Shown piece by piece: positions 38,196 to 47,256 of a stretch of 64,000 nt of DNA; positions within the stretch are counted from its first letter, which is position 1, and each line of letters starts with the position of its first letter. Where the stretch lies: positions 572,909-636,908 of the forward strand of contig CALSPF010000002.1 of assembly GCA_943788165.1 (NCBI GenBank), written 5' to 3'. Both the position numbers and the translations under genes were made by a program. The notes beneath the pieces are model-generated. The model was not told the DNA's origin. It saw only the letters and a program-made list of their open reading frames with translations, and did no database searches. The DNA comes from an uncultured Flavobacteriaceae bacterium. Lineage in GTDB: Bacteria; Bacteroidota; Bacteroidia; Flavobacteriales; Flavobacteriaceae.

Positions 38196-40219
38196 AATTT
38201 AAGTAGCAGTGCAGTGTAGACTGATCGCTCTGGTGCTGCTTCATAAAACCGTCCGCCAAAGGCATTGATACGGATGTTGTCACTATATTTTACGTTAAAT
38301 AAATTGGTGCTTCCAAGAATAATATGACTCTTGGTTGTTGCCAATTTGAACGGGACTTTATAAGAAATATCATCCCGCCAAAAACCAGCAACTGATGTTG
38401 CGTTGCTGTCATTTGTGAATAATTCTCCTCTATAAATACGTTCGTAGTTGAGCTGAGCTTTGTTTTTAAATATATAGTCAATGGAAACATTTCCAAATGA
38501 ATTGGGAATCCCGGGTAGTTTATTTCCATCCAATCGTCGACCATTACTTTCATATTCTTCATAGGTAAAATCGGTATGACTGTAGCTTAGCGAAAAAGTC
38601 AATTTTTTGCTGAACTGGTGAGATAGATCAACTTCTATTCCGTTGCGAAGCGTAGCGCCAGCATTTCGAAAAAATGTGCGTCCGGGAGCAGCTACTAATT
38701 CATAGGGCACAAGATCGTTTTTTGTGTTTATTGAAAAGTAAGCCACATTCCACTGTGTTTTGATTCCTTTATACTTTAGTCCCATTTCATTATTTTGGGC
38801 CGCTTGAATGTTTATCAAGTCATTGAATCCTCCGCGGTTATTTGGGTCAGCAGAAAGTTCACTCAGTGTTGGTGTTTCGTAGCTTTGAGAATAGTTACCG
38901 TAAATTATTAGCCCGGGTTTAAGTTGAAATGAAAGACCTACTTGTGGACTCCAAGCAGTTAGATTTCGTTGATCAGATGCATTGCCATCGAATAAAAATC
39001 GGTCTACAACCCTCAATCGATTGTCATCCCAGCGAATACCTCCGTTAAGGGTCCATTTTTTATACGTCAATTGTTCAATCAAATAAGCACCAAAAGCAGT
39101 AAAACGTTCAATTTGACTTAGGCTTAAATCTCCCTTTTGACCGTTTGAATTGACAAAACGCTCTCTTCTGTCGTCTTGAAACGAAAGACTGTAGCCAAGT
39201 TGTGTTTTGGATTGTATATTTTCAATTGCCCAAGCATAGGTCAATAAGCTTCCTTGTCCAGTATAATTTCTGTTTAATTCTACCCAACCACCATTGGAAA
39301 ATGGTAATTGTCCTTGGAATTTTCGGTTGGAAACAAAACCATAGGCCTGAATCGAAAGGGCATTTTTTTCATAGGAAAAAGAAGTGCCCGCCTTAAGGTG
39401 TGTTATCTTTTCGCCTGCATTAAAGGTGATATTCCTGTCTCTCGCCTCCCGCCTGTTGGTCGAAAAATCTTCCAGTGTTTGTCCGCCGGCATCTGCTGCA
39501 AAAGGGCTATTGGTAGCGTTGAATTGAAAAATGATTTTACTGGAAGGATTGAGCTGATGCTTCAACTTGGCATTAAACTGATTGTTTTCAAACTGACTTT
39601 GGTTTCTGTAGCCATTCCCTTTTACGTGATTTAAGTGGAGAATTAGTTGGTTTTTTTCGTCGGTAATCCCTCCCGTATAATTCAATTGGGTGAAGCCAAA
39701 ACTGCCGGCTCTTAAACCGATTCGATGAAAATTTTCATCAACATTACTTAGTGTTTGGATAGAGACTACACCCCCTGAAGCATTTCCATAACGCAATGCA
39801 CTCGGACCACGAAGTACCTCTATGGTTTCTAAAAGCCCCAGCGGAAGATTGTCGAGTTGTCCTTGACCATCAGGGGTGGTCTCAGGAATTCCATCGACCA
39901 CAAGTTTAATTCCTCTAATACCAAAGGCAGAACGAGCGCCAAAACCACGAATTGAAAGTCGTAAATCTTGTGCAAAATTGCTGCTGTTGAAACTGATGAC
40001 ACCCGGGATACTGGTCAAATATTCTTGTAAGCTTAACTGTAGTTTTTGATCTTCTGCAGGAATTTCTTTACGGCTAACAGCTCCAGGAAAATACAGAAGA
40101 TTTGCCTTTGCCTTTAAAGAGGTTAATTCAATTTCTTCTAATTTAATGGTGGATAAACTATCAATTTGCGCATGACAGTATCCAGAAACAAGAAGGAATA
40201 AAAGAATTTTTTTTTTCAT
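38192..40219 (-). CDS. TonB-dependent receptor
   Basis: This 675-residue outer-membrane receptor has a signal peptide (MKKKILLFLLVSGYCHAQ), a plug domain (QEYLTSIPGVISFNSSNF, RLSIRGFGARSAFGIRGIKL, DNLPLGLLETIEVLRGPSALRYGNA) and a 22-strand barrel ending in AALLLKF-like residues with a C-terminal Phe. There is no CarboxypepD-like domain. The plug resembles ferric-siderophore (FecA-like) receptors, but the substrate cannot be told. It converges on the OmpA-SPOR gene with a 4-base overlap. Confidence 0.9.
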   Translation of the reverse strand: MKKKILLFLLVSGYCHAQIDSLSTIKLEEIELTSLKAKANLLYFPGAVSRKEIPAEDQKLQLSLQEYLTSIPGVISFNSSNFAQDLRLSIRGFGARSAFGIRGIKLVVDGIPETTPDGQGQLDNLPLGLLETIEVLRGPSALRYGNASGGVVSIQTLSNVDENFHRIGLRAGSFGFTQLNYTGGITDEKNQLILHLNHVKGNGYRNQSQFENNQFNAKLKHQLNPSSKIIFQFNATNSPFAADAGGQTLEDFSTNRREARDRNITFNAGEKITHLKAGTSFSYEKNALSIQAYGFVSNRKFQGQLPFSNGGWVELNRNYTGQGSLLTYAWAIENIQSKTQLGYSLSFQDDRRERFVNSNGQKGDLSLSQIERFTAFGAYLIEQLTYKKWTLNGGIRWDDNRLRVVDRFLFDGNASDQRNLTAWSPQVGLSFQLKPGLIIYGNYSQSYETPTLSELSADPNNRGGFNDLINIQAAQNNEMGLKYKGIKTQWNVAYFSINTKNDLVPYELVAAPGRTFFRNAGATLRNGIEVDLSHQFSKKLTFSLSYSHTDFTYEEYESNGRRLDGNKLPGIPNSFGNVSIDYIFKNKAQLNYERIYRGELFTNDSNATSVAGFWRDDISYKVPFKLATTKSHIILGSTNLFNVKYSDNIRINAFGGRFYEAAPERSVYTALLLKF

Positions 40220-40297
40220 AATACAACATACTGTTTAGTGCGAATAATTGCGAGTACCAAAATAGGCAAGACATCCTTTATGACAACAATTGAAAGT

Positions 40298-43012
40298 TTA
40301 AATCTTGTAAATACAGCGGAAAGTGATAAATCTTGGCTGAATAAATGTTTCGGAAGTAAAGACAGATACATTATTTGCACTGTTCCTTACTTGAGAGTCA
40401 ATGTTGAGAATGTTGACTGCATTGAGTTCGTATTCCCATTTGGCATCTCTATCCTTGCGGTAAGATAAACTTGCATTCCAATTCTGAAATGACTGTGATT
40501 CTCCGTTGCCAAGGTCTTGTGTAGTATAACTGTACTTTGTTTTAAAAGTTATTTTTTTCACGATATAAGCATCAAAATCAATTGATGGGGCTCGGGTAAC
40601 AAAGGTTGTTTCTCGACTCCCTTGGTTGTTGTTTGTGACTGTATAGCTGTAATTGATGCTTACATTGGGTGCAACTTTAAAGTTCGTTCGAATACCTGGG
40701 GTGTAGGTTTGTGTAAAACCCTCGTTTAGGGAACGGCGTTCTTGGATGAATTGATTGATTTTACTATAGTTAAAGCTTGCATTTAAACTAGCTCTTATTT
40801 TTCCAAAGGTTCGCTGTACGCGTCCAAATACATTTACATTTTCATCGGCAAAACTAGAATTGAAAAAAGTACTGGTGCGAATTACATTTTCAAAATTTGT
40901 CAGGCTTCTTATTTGATCAATATTATTGGAGTAGGCCGCTCGTACAAAAACATTGGTGTAGTTAAATAAATTAAAACTACTGTAGCGTAAACTAACATTG
41001 TTGGACAAAGCGTTTTGCAGATCAGGTTCTCCATACTGTAGACTATTGTAGTTGTTCAAGACCAAGCCTTCAGCAAGACGTGTAACGTCTGTAAACTGAT
41101 TTCGCATGGAATAGTTTAATGTCAAACTTTCTCCTTTTTTAAGTTGAATACGGGCTTCAAAATCAGGCAATAATTTCAAGAAATCATCTTCTACGGTTTT
41201 ATCAAATTGACTGTTTTTATTTCCGTATGAATGTACCGAGAAGCCAGGAGTAAAGGTGAATTTCCCCGTTCTAAAGCGATAGTGCACACCCAAATAAACA
41301 TCTGTAAAATTGTAGTTAATGTCATTTTCAGCTCTTCCTTGATTGAAGTTTGGGGTTGGGTTAAACACGGTGCTATCTTCTAAGAATTGAAATATGGAAG
41401 AGTCAAAAGCCTGGTAACTCAGTATGGTTCCTAGGGTAAGGTTTAGGTTGCTTTTTGAATTAATAATATGATAGTAGTCCAATTTGGCATCCAATTGATT
41501 CGATTTGATGCGTCTATTTTGCCCAAGGCTATAGTCGGTCAAAGAAGTGTTTAGTCCAAGTGCATTTGCAGTGTTGGTGTAAGCAGTGACACCATTTGGA
41601 ATATTATCTAGGATTGCATTGTAAATGGGGTCTTCGTTTTTGAGTACATGTTGCGATTCAAAGGCGAAGATGTTGTCTTCATTAAGGGTGTAGTAGTATT
41701 TTAAATTTTGGTTGATATTATAAGGGGTTACTTCATCGATCTGATTGGTATTTCCAATGACAGAAGAGAAAATGCTTTGCTGTTGTTTGTCATCAGACAT
41801 ACGCGCCAATACATCATACTCAACTTGGTTACTGAAGTTGGGTTTATAGGAAGCACTGAGCTTTACAAGACCTGAATTGGACCGTTCGTTGCTGTCCTGC
41901 TCGGTCAATTCGTCTGGGATATTCAAATCTGGATTACTATACTGGACAAAGTTGACTTCTCTCGATATAATTTTACTGTTGTTGAAAATAAGAAAACCAC
42001 TTAAATCCAATGCCTTGTTTGGAGAATAGCTGAAGTTGGCAGTAGCTAGTTTATTTTCGATTTTGAGTGCATTGCCCTGATTGGTTAAAAAATTAAGGCT
42101 GTTATCACCAAGGTTGATACTTGTTCCGCTGTTTCTACTGGGTGTATTAAAGCCGCCACTAAAACCTCGGATGTCTCTTCTCGACAAGGCTACTTCTCCA
42201 ATATTGTTTAAATCACCAATAAAGTTGATGCTGTATTTCGGGCTATAATAAAATAGTTTAGGTTGTGCTAGATACAGGGTTTCGTCTGGTGCGCTTCCCG
42301 TTCCAGCAGTTATGTTACCAAACCAGAAACTTTCTTTTCCTTCCTTTAGTTTGACATTTATAGCAACATTGTCTTGGTTGTTTCGTACAGAACTAAGCTG
42401 ACCAACCTCTGCATAGTTTCGTAGGACTTGAATTTTATCAACTGCATTGGATGGGATGTTTTTTGTGGCAATTTTGGTATCCCCATCAAAGAAATCTTTT
42501 CCATTAACCATTAGTTTATTGACCACTTTTCCTTCGACCTCAATTTGTCCGCTCTCATTGATTTCTACCCCAGGTAACTTTTCGATGATGTCTTCCAGTT
42601 TCCTTTCTGAACCATTCTTGTAAGCATCGGCATTATAGACCAGCGTATCTCCTTTAATTGCTACGGGCATTTTATAGACCAGTTCTACTTCATCCAAAGC
42701 AAATTCTGATTTTAGCACATAGTCCTTAATGAGGTTAACTTGACCGGTTGAGATGTTGTCGTTGATGGTTTGGAGGCCTATATAACTTATTTGAATGTTG
42801 TAAGTCGTGTTTTGCTTAAGGTCTAATTTGAATTGCCCAAGGTCATCTGTAATAACATAGGATTCAAAACCGTTGGTTTCTTTGTTGATGGCAACAAGAC
42901 TGGCCAATTCCAAGGGATTTTGAAGTGTGTCTTTAATGACTCCTTTGAAGCTAATTTGACCAAAGGATACTAGAGAGGAGAGCAACAGTGCAGCTAAACT
43001 TATTTTATTCAT
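40298..43012 (-). CDS. TonB-receptor-like outer-membrane barrel with CarboxypepD_reg domain
   Basis: This 904-residue outer-membrane protein has a signal peptide and an N-terminal CarboxypepD_reg-like domain (ISFKGVIKDTLQNPLELASL, residues 20-100). A reduced plug (about 120-220; LEDIIEKLPGVEINESGQIEVEG and VNKLMVNGKDFFDGD) is followed by a large barrel. The plug type with GKVVNKLMVNGKDFF is typical of the receptor-like proteins paired with GLPGLI proteins in flavobacteria, and such a gene lies 37 bases upstream. The pair is probably one export or uptake unit of unknown substrate. Confidence 0.88.
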   Translation of the reverse strand: MNKISLAALLLSSLVSFGQISFKGVIKDTLQNPLELASLVAINKETNGFESYVITDDLGQFKLDLKQNTTYNIQISYIGLQTINDNISTGQVNLIKDYVLKSEFALDEVELVYKMPVAIKGDTLVYNADAYKNGSERKLEDIIEKLPGVEINESGQIEVEGKVVNKLMVNGKDFFDGDTKIATKNIPSNAVDKIQVLRNYAEVGQLSSVRNNQDNVAINVKLKEGKESFWFGNITAGTGSAPDETLYLAQPKLFYYSPKYSINFIGDLNNIGEVALSRRDIRGFSGGFNTPSRNSGTSINLGDNSLNFLTNQGNALKIENKLATANFSYSPNKALDLSGFLIFNNSKIISREVNFVQYSNPDLNIPDELTEQDSNERSNSGLVKLSASYKPNFSNQVEYDVLARMSDDKQQQSIFSSVIGNTNQIDEVTPYNINQNLKYYYTLNEDNIFAFESQHVLKNEDPIYNAILDNIPNGVTAYTNTANALGLNTSLTDYSLGQNRRIKSNQLDAKLDYYHIINSKSNLNLTLGTILSYQAFDSSIFQFLEDSTVFNPTPNFNQGRAENDINYNFTDVYLGVHYRFRTGKFTFTPGFSVHSYGNKNSQFDKTVEDDFLKLLPDFEARIQLKKGESLTLNYSMRNQFTDVTRLAEGLVLNNYNSLQYGEPDLQNALSNNVSLRYSSFNLFNYTNVFVRAAYSNNIDQIRSLTNFENVIRTSTFFNSSFADENVNVFGRVQRTFGKIRASLNASFNYSKINQFIQERRSLNEGFTQTYTPGIRTNFKVAPNVSINYSYTVTNNNQGSRETTFVTRAPSIDFDAYIVKKITFKTKYSYTTQDLGNGESQSFQNWNASLSYRKDRDAKWEYELNAVNILNIDSQVRNSANNVSVFTSETFIQPRFITFRCIYKI

Positions 43013-43049
43013 TAGAAAGGGATAAGGTATTATGGAAAATGTTTTGCGG

Positions 43050-43859
43050 TTAGCTTCTTCTGCGACCGCGGTTATTTCTCATTTCCATCATTTTACCTTT
43101 GATGGTAGTTTGGTAAACACTTTTTGTGATCTCTTTTCCCTTTTCTGGTATTTTTATATCGACTTCCTCCTTTGGATTCAGTACAATTTGAGAGCATAAC
43201 ATGGTAGTGTTTCCAGCGCTCACTTCAAGAATTAACCCAGGTAATCCCCAATATTCAGCAGGACCATGGCGTAATGGAATTTGCAGGGTGTACCAGGCTT
43301 CTACTTGTGTTATTTTCACGGTATCATCTTCGGGTTCTTCTCTAAGGTCTTGCCATGAGAAATTATACCAACTTAGTTCTGAGGTTGGGACAGAGGCCGT
43401 CGCTTTAAAACACATGTACTGTCCAATCAGTTTGGATTCTGTTCCCATATTCCATTCAATGGCTTGTAATTGATCTTTTACAAGAAATTTCTTACCGTAG
43501 AATTCTTGCTCCTGAACCAGCCTATTTTCTTTGATGTTTTTGTATTGTGGACCTCGAGCAAAATTGCTCCCCCATGAATCGGTAGCCCCAGAGTAAGCAT
43601 CTACTTTTTCTTCTTCTTTAAAAAAAGATTCATCTTTGGTGAAACTCAGTACAAATGTTTTCTCCAACCTATTTTTCAAGCGGTCTTTTATTTGTTTCTT
43701 CTGGGCTTCACTCATTCGTGCTCCCCAATTCCCTAAATCCATTTTTGATTGGGAGAAATAGTAGGCTTTTCCCTGAAAATATTGGATAGCTGTATTTTCA
43801 TTAGGAAGTGAAAAGGAGGTAAGTGCAAATGCAAATAGAAGTGTTAACTGAAGTCTCAT
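43050..43859 (-). CDS. GLPGLI family secreted protein
   Basis: This protein of 269 residues (from the ATG at 43859) has a signal peptide (MRLQLTLLFAFALTSFSLP) and the family-naming motif in AEYWGLPGLILEVSAGNT near residue 210. GLPGLI proteins are Bacteroidota periplasmic or outer-membrane-associated proteins of unknown activity, and are regularly encoded with a TonB-receptor-like barrel, as here. A longer reading from 43892 would put eleven residues ahead of the signal peptide. The C-terminus is basic (RNNRGRRRS). Confidence 0.88.
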   Translation of the reverse strand: MRLQLTLLFAFALTSFSLPNENTAIQYFQGKAYYFSQSKMDLGNWGARMSEAQKKQIKDRLKNRLEKTFVLSFTKDESFFKEEEKVDAYSGATDSWGSNFARGPQYKNIKENRLVQEQEFYGKKFLVKDQLQAIEWNMGTESKLIGQYMCFKATASVPTSELSWYNFSWQDLREEPEDDTVKITQVEAWYTLQIPLRHGPAEYWGLPGLILEVSAGNTTMLCSQIVLNPKEEVDIKIPEKGKEITKSVYQTTIKGKMMEMRNNRGRRRS

Positions 43860-43879
43860 GTTAAATATGGTTAGTTTAG

Positions 43880-43887
43880 CAAATATA
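43880..43887 (-). promoter_or_regulatory. Bacteroidota-type -7 element for the GLPGLI-receptor operon
   Basis: The minus strand reads TATATTTG, a perfect TAnnTTTG box 20 bases before the GLPGLI start. A -33 TTTG box is not evident. Confidence 0.4.
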
Positions 43888-43981
43888 GGCAATTATCGAA
43901 TAACTTTTTTTTGTTTCCAATGCCAGTCAATCTATCGGGCAGAGGACTTTATTCAGCTTCACTCAGAATAAGCCTTTGGTT

Positions 43982-44233
43982 TTATTCTTCACGATCAGAT
44001 GAATTTATGGAAAATGATTCAATAACTTTTTTTGTTAAATAATAGGTCATATAAACAGTCCAGCTACCTGCTTTTCCTAATACATTAACGGTATTTACAT
44101 TCCCATCTGGACCAATATTAACTGGATTAACAGCAAAATTGCCGTCAACAGAATTTTGCCAATCAATATCTTGAGCATATAAAGATGGTACAATTAAAAA
44201 AAGTAAAATTGAAAGAATTTTATTTATAATGAT
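43982..44233 (-). pseudogene. Possible small secreted protein without a standard start codon
   Basis: An open frame of about 83 codons reads IIINKILSILLFLIVPSLYAQ, a good signal peptide with a cleavage site. A short mature part follows, DIDWQNSVDGNFAVNPVNI and then a polar tail with TVYMTYYLTKK, ending at TAA 43984-43982. No ATG, GTG or TTG lies between the upstream in-frame stop (44239) and the hydrophobic region; the first codons are AAA, ATC, ATT. It is either a decayed gene or one whose start was lost by a base error. The product is unrecognised. Confidence 0.35.
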
Positions 44234-44289
44234 TTTTTAATAAGATTTTGATTTAAAAAATTGGTTGATCAATATTAATTTGCTGCTAG

Positions 44290-44707
44290 TTATTCACCGC
44301 GCAGCATTTTTTTAAATGCGGCTAAATCAAACTCATTTCCATAGAAGAGAGTGCTCATTTTTATAATATCTGCAGCAATAAGAACAGCGGTTTTTATTTC
44401 ATTTTCAGACGCACCTAATCTTTTCAATTCAGAAATATGATAGGGTGCAGTATTGGCATTTAACTGCAGCAGAGGTTCCAAGCGCGACTAAATGCGCTTC
44501 CTTTTCAGCGATTGCACCTTCTTTATACAATCCCATTTGGGCATTAAAATAAGTATTAGCGCTTTTCAAAATTGATTCGGGATAAACTGAGTTAAAAGGG
44601 CTCGCGGCTAAAAGTTCTTTTTTCTCTTCAGCAGTTAATGCATCATCTTGTGAAAATACAGTTGAGCACGTTGCAGTCAATAATAAGGTAAAAAGTAGTT
44701 TTTTCAT
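44290..44707 (-). pseudogene. Secreted AhpD/carboxymuconolactone decarboxylase-like protein, frameshifted
   Basis: The start MKKLLFTLLLTATCSTVFSQ is a signal peptide, and the first frame continues to AEKEAHLVALGTSAAVKCQYC. The second frame takes up at PYHISELKRLGASENEIKTA and ends in FYGNEFDLAAFKKMLRGE. Joined, they give a CMD/AhpD-like domain of about 139 residues with the redox motif CxxCxxxH (CQYC, then T-P-Y-H). The break lies at 44443-44449, inside that motif. Restoring the normal CxxxH spacing needs two missing bases. It could be a true pseudogene or a sequence error. Confidence 0.65.
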
Positions 44708-44928
44708 TTTAAATTTATTTATGGTTAATAACGAATTTATAGGTTTATACAATAAACACTGTTTCAAAAGTCACCTACAAAAAAGTAATTAAAACGTTTT
44801 TATTATGTGCATCTGTCTATAAAGAGAAGCAGTAAGTGAATTGCAAAATAGTAATAAGCCAATTTTAACAAGCCCTTGTGTCTACCTACATGGGTTTGTT
44901 TGATGTCTTCAAAATATAAAACCAGCTA

Positions 44929-45618
44929 TTACTCATTTGTGTATCCAGCAAGAACACGGAGTGAATAGTTTGTTATTATTGTTGCCCCACCATTGTTTTT
45001 CCCCCATTCTGCCCATTCTTTTATGTAGGCTTCCTCAATTGCCTTTTGAGCCAAGAGATCATTAAAGTCTTTGGAACCAATTGCCACCCAATGGGTAACA
45101 CCTTTTCCTCCACCTATATCGTAAACCCCAAAAGCAACAGGTCTATCTTTTCTTGTTTTTGAAGTCTGTTTCACCAATTTATCGTGAGCATTTTTAAAGG
45201 CTATTGGGTCATTTAATTTAAGATCATATATTTGTACGTAAGGATAGTCTACCCATGAACCGCCTTCAATACTTAAAAACCTTCCTGCATATGAAGTGCC
45301 CCATTCTTCAATGTAATGATTCAATTTTTGTTGGAATAACGACCATTCAGCAGCCTCAACATCCCCATCTACTCTTCCAAGTTTACCTACTTCTCCAAAG
45401 AGAATAATTCTGTGTGTCCATGGGTTGTCTCCGTGATCAATTCTTTCAATTTGAATACCTCCAGATTTGAATTTGGCATCAGCCCATTGCTCATCTGCTA
45501 GGTTGGCAATTGCACTTTCCATTCCTTTTTTTGCGTTGAAATTCCAAAGTTGAAATGTGTTTTGAGAGAATAAAGAAGTGATGCAAAATACCGCCACTAA
45601 GAAAAATATTTTTTTCAT
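44929..45618 (-). CDS. Secreted protein of unknown function
   Basis: This 229-residue protein has a signal peptide (MKKIFFLVAVFCITSLFSQ). The mature part is rich in Trp, Gly and Asp and alternates strands and helices (NTFQLWNFNAKKGMESAIAN, THRIILFGEVGKLG, RPVAFGVYDIGGGKGVTHWVAIG). This could be a dimeric alpha-beta barrel or NIPSNAP-like fold present twice, but I do not recognise the family. A CRP/FNR-type palindrome lies 52 bases upstream. The next gene in the same direction is the AhpD-like gene, 221 bases on. Confidence 0.55.
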   Translation of the reverse strand: MKKIFFLVAVFCITSLFSQNTFQLWNFNAKKGMESAIANLADEQWADAKFKSGGIQIERIDHGDNPWTHRIILFGEVGKLGRVDGDVEAAEWSLFQQKLNHYIEEWGTSYAGRFLSIEGGSWVDYPYVQIYDLKLNDPIAFKNAHDKLVKQTSKTRKDRPVAFGVYDIGGGKGVTHWVAIGSKDFNDLLAQKAIEEAYIKEWAEWGKNNGGATIITNYSLRVLAGYTNE

Positions 45619-45669
45619 TTTAAATAAATTTTATTATTATTTAAATTTAAAAAAAAATGTAATGATATG

Positions 45670-45685
45670 TGTGACTTTTGTCACA
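45670..45685. promoter_or_regulatory. CRP/FNR-type palindrome upstream of the 229-residue secreted protein
   Basis: TGTGACTTTTGTCACA is a perfect 6+6 palindrome that exactly fits the CRP-class pattern TGTGA-N6-TCACA. Its centre is about 60 bases before the ATG of the minus-strand gene at 45618, a reasonable activator or operator position. The regulator is not encoded in this window. Confidence 0.5.
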
Positions 45686-45849
45686 GTCACCACGATCTAC
45701 ATGCCATAAAATATTTATCTAATGTTTAAGATATTCACAAGGTGTTCTGATGCTGGAAACTCAGATATGAATGGCTCTGAATTTTACTCAAAAAAAAACA
45801 GGACTTCCTTCGCTTTTATTTGGATACACTTTTCGTCCGCGTGGTGTAA

Positions 45850-46059
45850 TGTGTTGAAAACAAAAAAGAAAATATTTATTTGATAACGGAAAAAGGGATT
45901 AGTTTAACTCCAATAATTATTGAATTCAGTTTGTGGGGAAATTCCAATATGTAAGAATTTAATGAAATAGATGATATTGAAGGCTTGAATTTAGATAAGA
46001 CTCTAATTATACAATCCGTTCAAGATAGTTATAATTCTATGTTGCTTAATTTTCGATAA
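45850..46059 (+). pseudogene. HxlR-type regulator remnant with internal stop
   Basis: One frame reads CVENKKENIYLITEKGISLT, continues PIIIEFSLWGNSNM, meets a TAA at 45952-45954, and goes on EFNEIDDIEGLNLDKTLIIQ to a stop at 46057-46059. The segment YLITEKGxxLxPIIxExxxWG is the end of the winged helix of HxlR-family repressors. The N-terminal half, including the family Cys, is missing. The piece is too short to be certain of the family. Confidence 0.4.
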
Positions 46060-46173
46060 TCTTTTTCTCAAATGGCATTAAATTTTTTTCAATACTATTT
46101 TGGTCTGATTTTGTTATCACTATTAGATCTTCTCTTAATCTTTGAGGGTATTTGAAAGAAGTCTTTTAACTAA

Positions 46174-46208
46174 AAAACGGTTACACTTTATAAAAGTATA
46201 ACCGTTTT
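46174..46208 (+). terminator. Hairpin, possible terminator of the decayed gene
   Basis: AAAACGGTTA and TAACCGTTTT pair around an inner ACTTT/AAAGT stem, with an A-rich 5' side and a T-rich 3' side. It lies 115 bases after the HxlR remnant. Confidence 0.5.
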
Positions 46209-46364
46209 ATTGTTTTAGTAGAGTCCTCTATTGAAATATCGAACATTAGTTTTACTCCAAAAGACTTAATCGATACTCATCACATAATGACTCTTATTAT
46301 GAAAAGTTAAACTAATATGATTTTTATTTCCCCTCCCCCTATTATTCAAAGTTGCAGCAAAATT

Positions 46365-46474
46365 TTAATGGTTAATTTCCTGGTTTAAAATTTCAATTAA
46401 TTCATTCCCTGTTTTAATGTGATTTTCGTAAAATCCAGTTAAAAATGAGTTATTGGTACCTCCTCGAAAAAGAA
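46365..46474 (-). pseudogene. 3' end of an unknown gene truncated by the IS element
   Basis: Read on the minus strand away from the IS, the frame gives FRGGTNNSFLTGFYENHIKT, then GNELIEILNQEINH and a stop at 46365. It is open up to the IS boundary at 46475, so the 5' part of the gene was removed. I do not recognise the family from 35 residues. Confidence 0.4.
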
Positions 46475-47249
46475 GGGTTCTGTCGCATCTACTAAATATA
46501 ATTATAAAAGTTTGATTTGAGTCTTGATTTACGAAGCTAATGATATAAATGATTTATAGGTTGAATTTTCAGGATTCAAAAGTTGATTTTTCTTTATCAT
46601 TCTAACTACTTCTATGCCTGATATGGTTCTCTTTGCAGATTCAAATTCCTTAAATCCTAAACCAAGCATTATACGCCACTTTATCATTCGATGATCTTGT
46701 TCTACAATATTGTTTAGGTACTTACATTGCCTTATTTTTATATTTGAATAGTTTCTCCGATTGTATAGTTTTATCGCAGCTGTGTTCGCCCCACTCTTAT
46801 CAATGTTTATGAGTTCTGGCTTAACATTTTTTTCTATCACTTTTATTAAAAATCTTTGAGCGGATATGCGCTGTCTTCTCTTTGTTAAAAGGAAATCCAC
46901 GGTATTTCCTTCTTTATCAACTGCTCTATACAAATACCTCCATTGCCCTTTTACTTTAACATAAGTTTCATCCATTCTCCATCTTTTCCCAACTATTTTC
47001 TTCCTTTTTCTGAATTGTTGTTCTACAAGGGGTGTGAACTTAAATACCCACCGTTGAATAGTAGCATGATCCACTTTCACACCTCTAATTGACATTAATT
47101 CTTCTACATCTCGGTAGCTTAAACTGAATCTTAATTTGAAGTAAACAGCTTGAAGAATAATTGATTTGGGGAAGCAGTGACCTTTGAACATCTTTTTGGT
47201 GTAAATATAAAAAATTTGATTTTTCCTTACATTAGATGCGACAGAACCC
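46475..47249 (-). mobile_element. IS6-family insertion sequence, 775 bp
   Basis: The element has perfect 17-base terminal inverted repeats, GGGTTCTGTCGCATCTA at 46475-46491 and its complement at 47233-47249. The GGTTCTGT start is typical of IS6-family ends. It encloses one intact transposase gene on the minus strand. The flanking 8-mers (46467-46474 and 47250-47257) differ, so there is no target duplication. This fits cointegrate or deletion events, which IS6 elements are known to cause. It ends 7 bases before the stop of the TonB receptor gene. Confidence 0.9.
46529..47191 (-). CDS. IS6-family DDE transposase
   Basis: This 220-residue protein has the IS6/IS26 opening FPKSIILQAVYFKLRFSLSYRDVEELM and a helix-turn-helix (VDHATIQRWVFKF). 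The catalytic acids lie in WRMDETYVKVKGQWRYLYRA (first D), INIDKSGANTAA (second D) and NNIVEQDHRMIKWR (E). Length and frame are normal, so the element may be active. It lies between the terminal repeats of the 775 bp element. Confidence 0.93.
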   Translation of the reverse strand: MFKGHCFPKSIILQAVYFKLRFSLSYRDVEELMSIRGVKVDHATIQRWVFKFTPLVEQQFRKRKKIVGKRWRMDETYVKVKGQWRYLYRAVDKEGNTVDFLLTKRRQRISAQRFLIKVIEKNVKPELINIDKSGANTAAIKLYNRRNYSNIKIRQCKYLNNIVEQDHRMIKWRIMLGLGFKEFESAKRTISGIEVVRMIKKNQLLNPENSTYKSFISLAS

Positions 47250-47256
47250 TATTTAT

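Larger units (their letters stand above)
45619..46474. other. Gene-poor scar zone left of the IS element
   Basis: This stretch of about 850 bases has no intact gene. It holds a CRP-type palindrome (45670-45685), an HxlR-like remnant with an internal stop (45850-46059), a hairpin (46174-46208) and the 3' end of an unknown minus-strand gene cut by the IS (46365-46474). This mix suggests past rearrangement at the left border of the hydrogenase region. Confidence 0.6.

Noticed and set aside
44762-44928. AT-rich gap between the AhpD-like gene and the 229-residue secreted protein gene
   Set aside because: No open frame with a credible start, no clear hairpin and no promoter box above background.
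45741-45848. Frame reading NFTQKKTGLPSLLFGYTFRP ahead of the HxlR remnant
   Set aside because: Too short, with no recognisable family and no link in frame to the HxlR-like piece.
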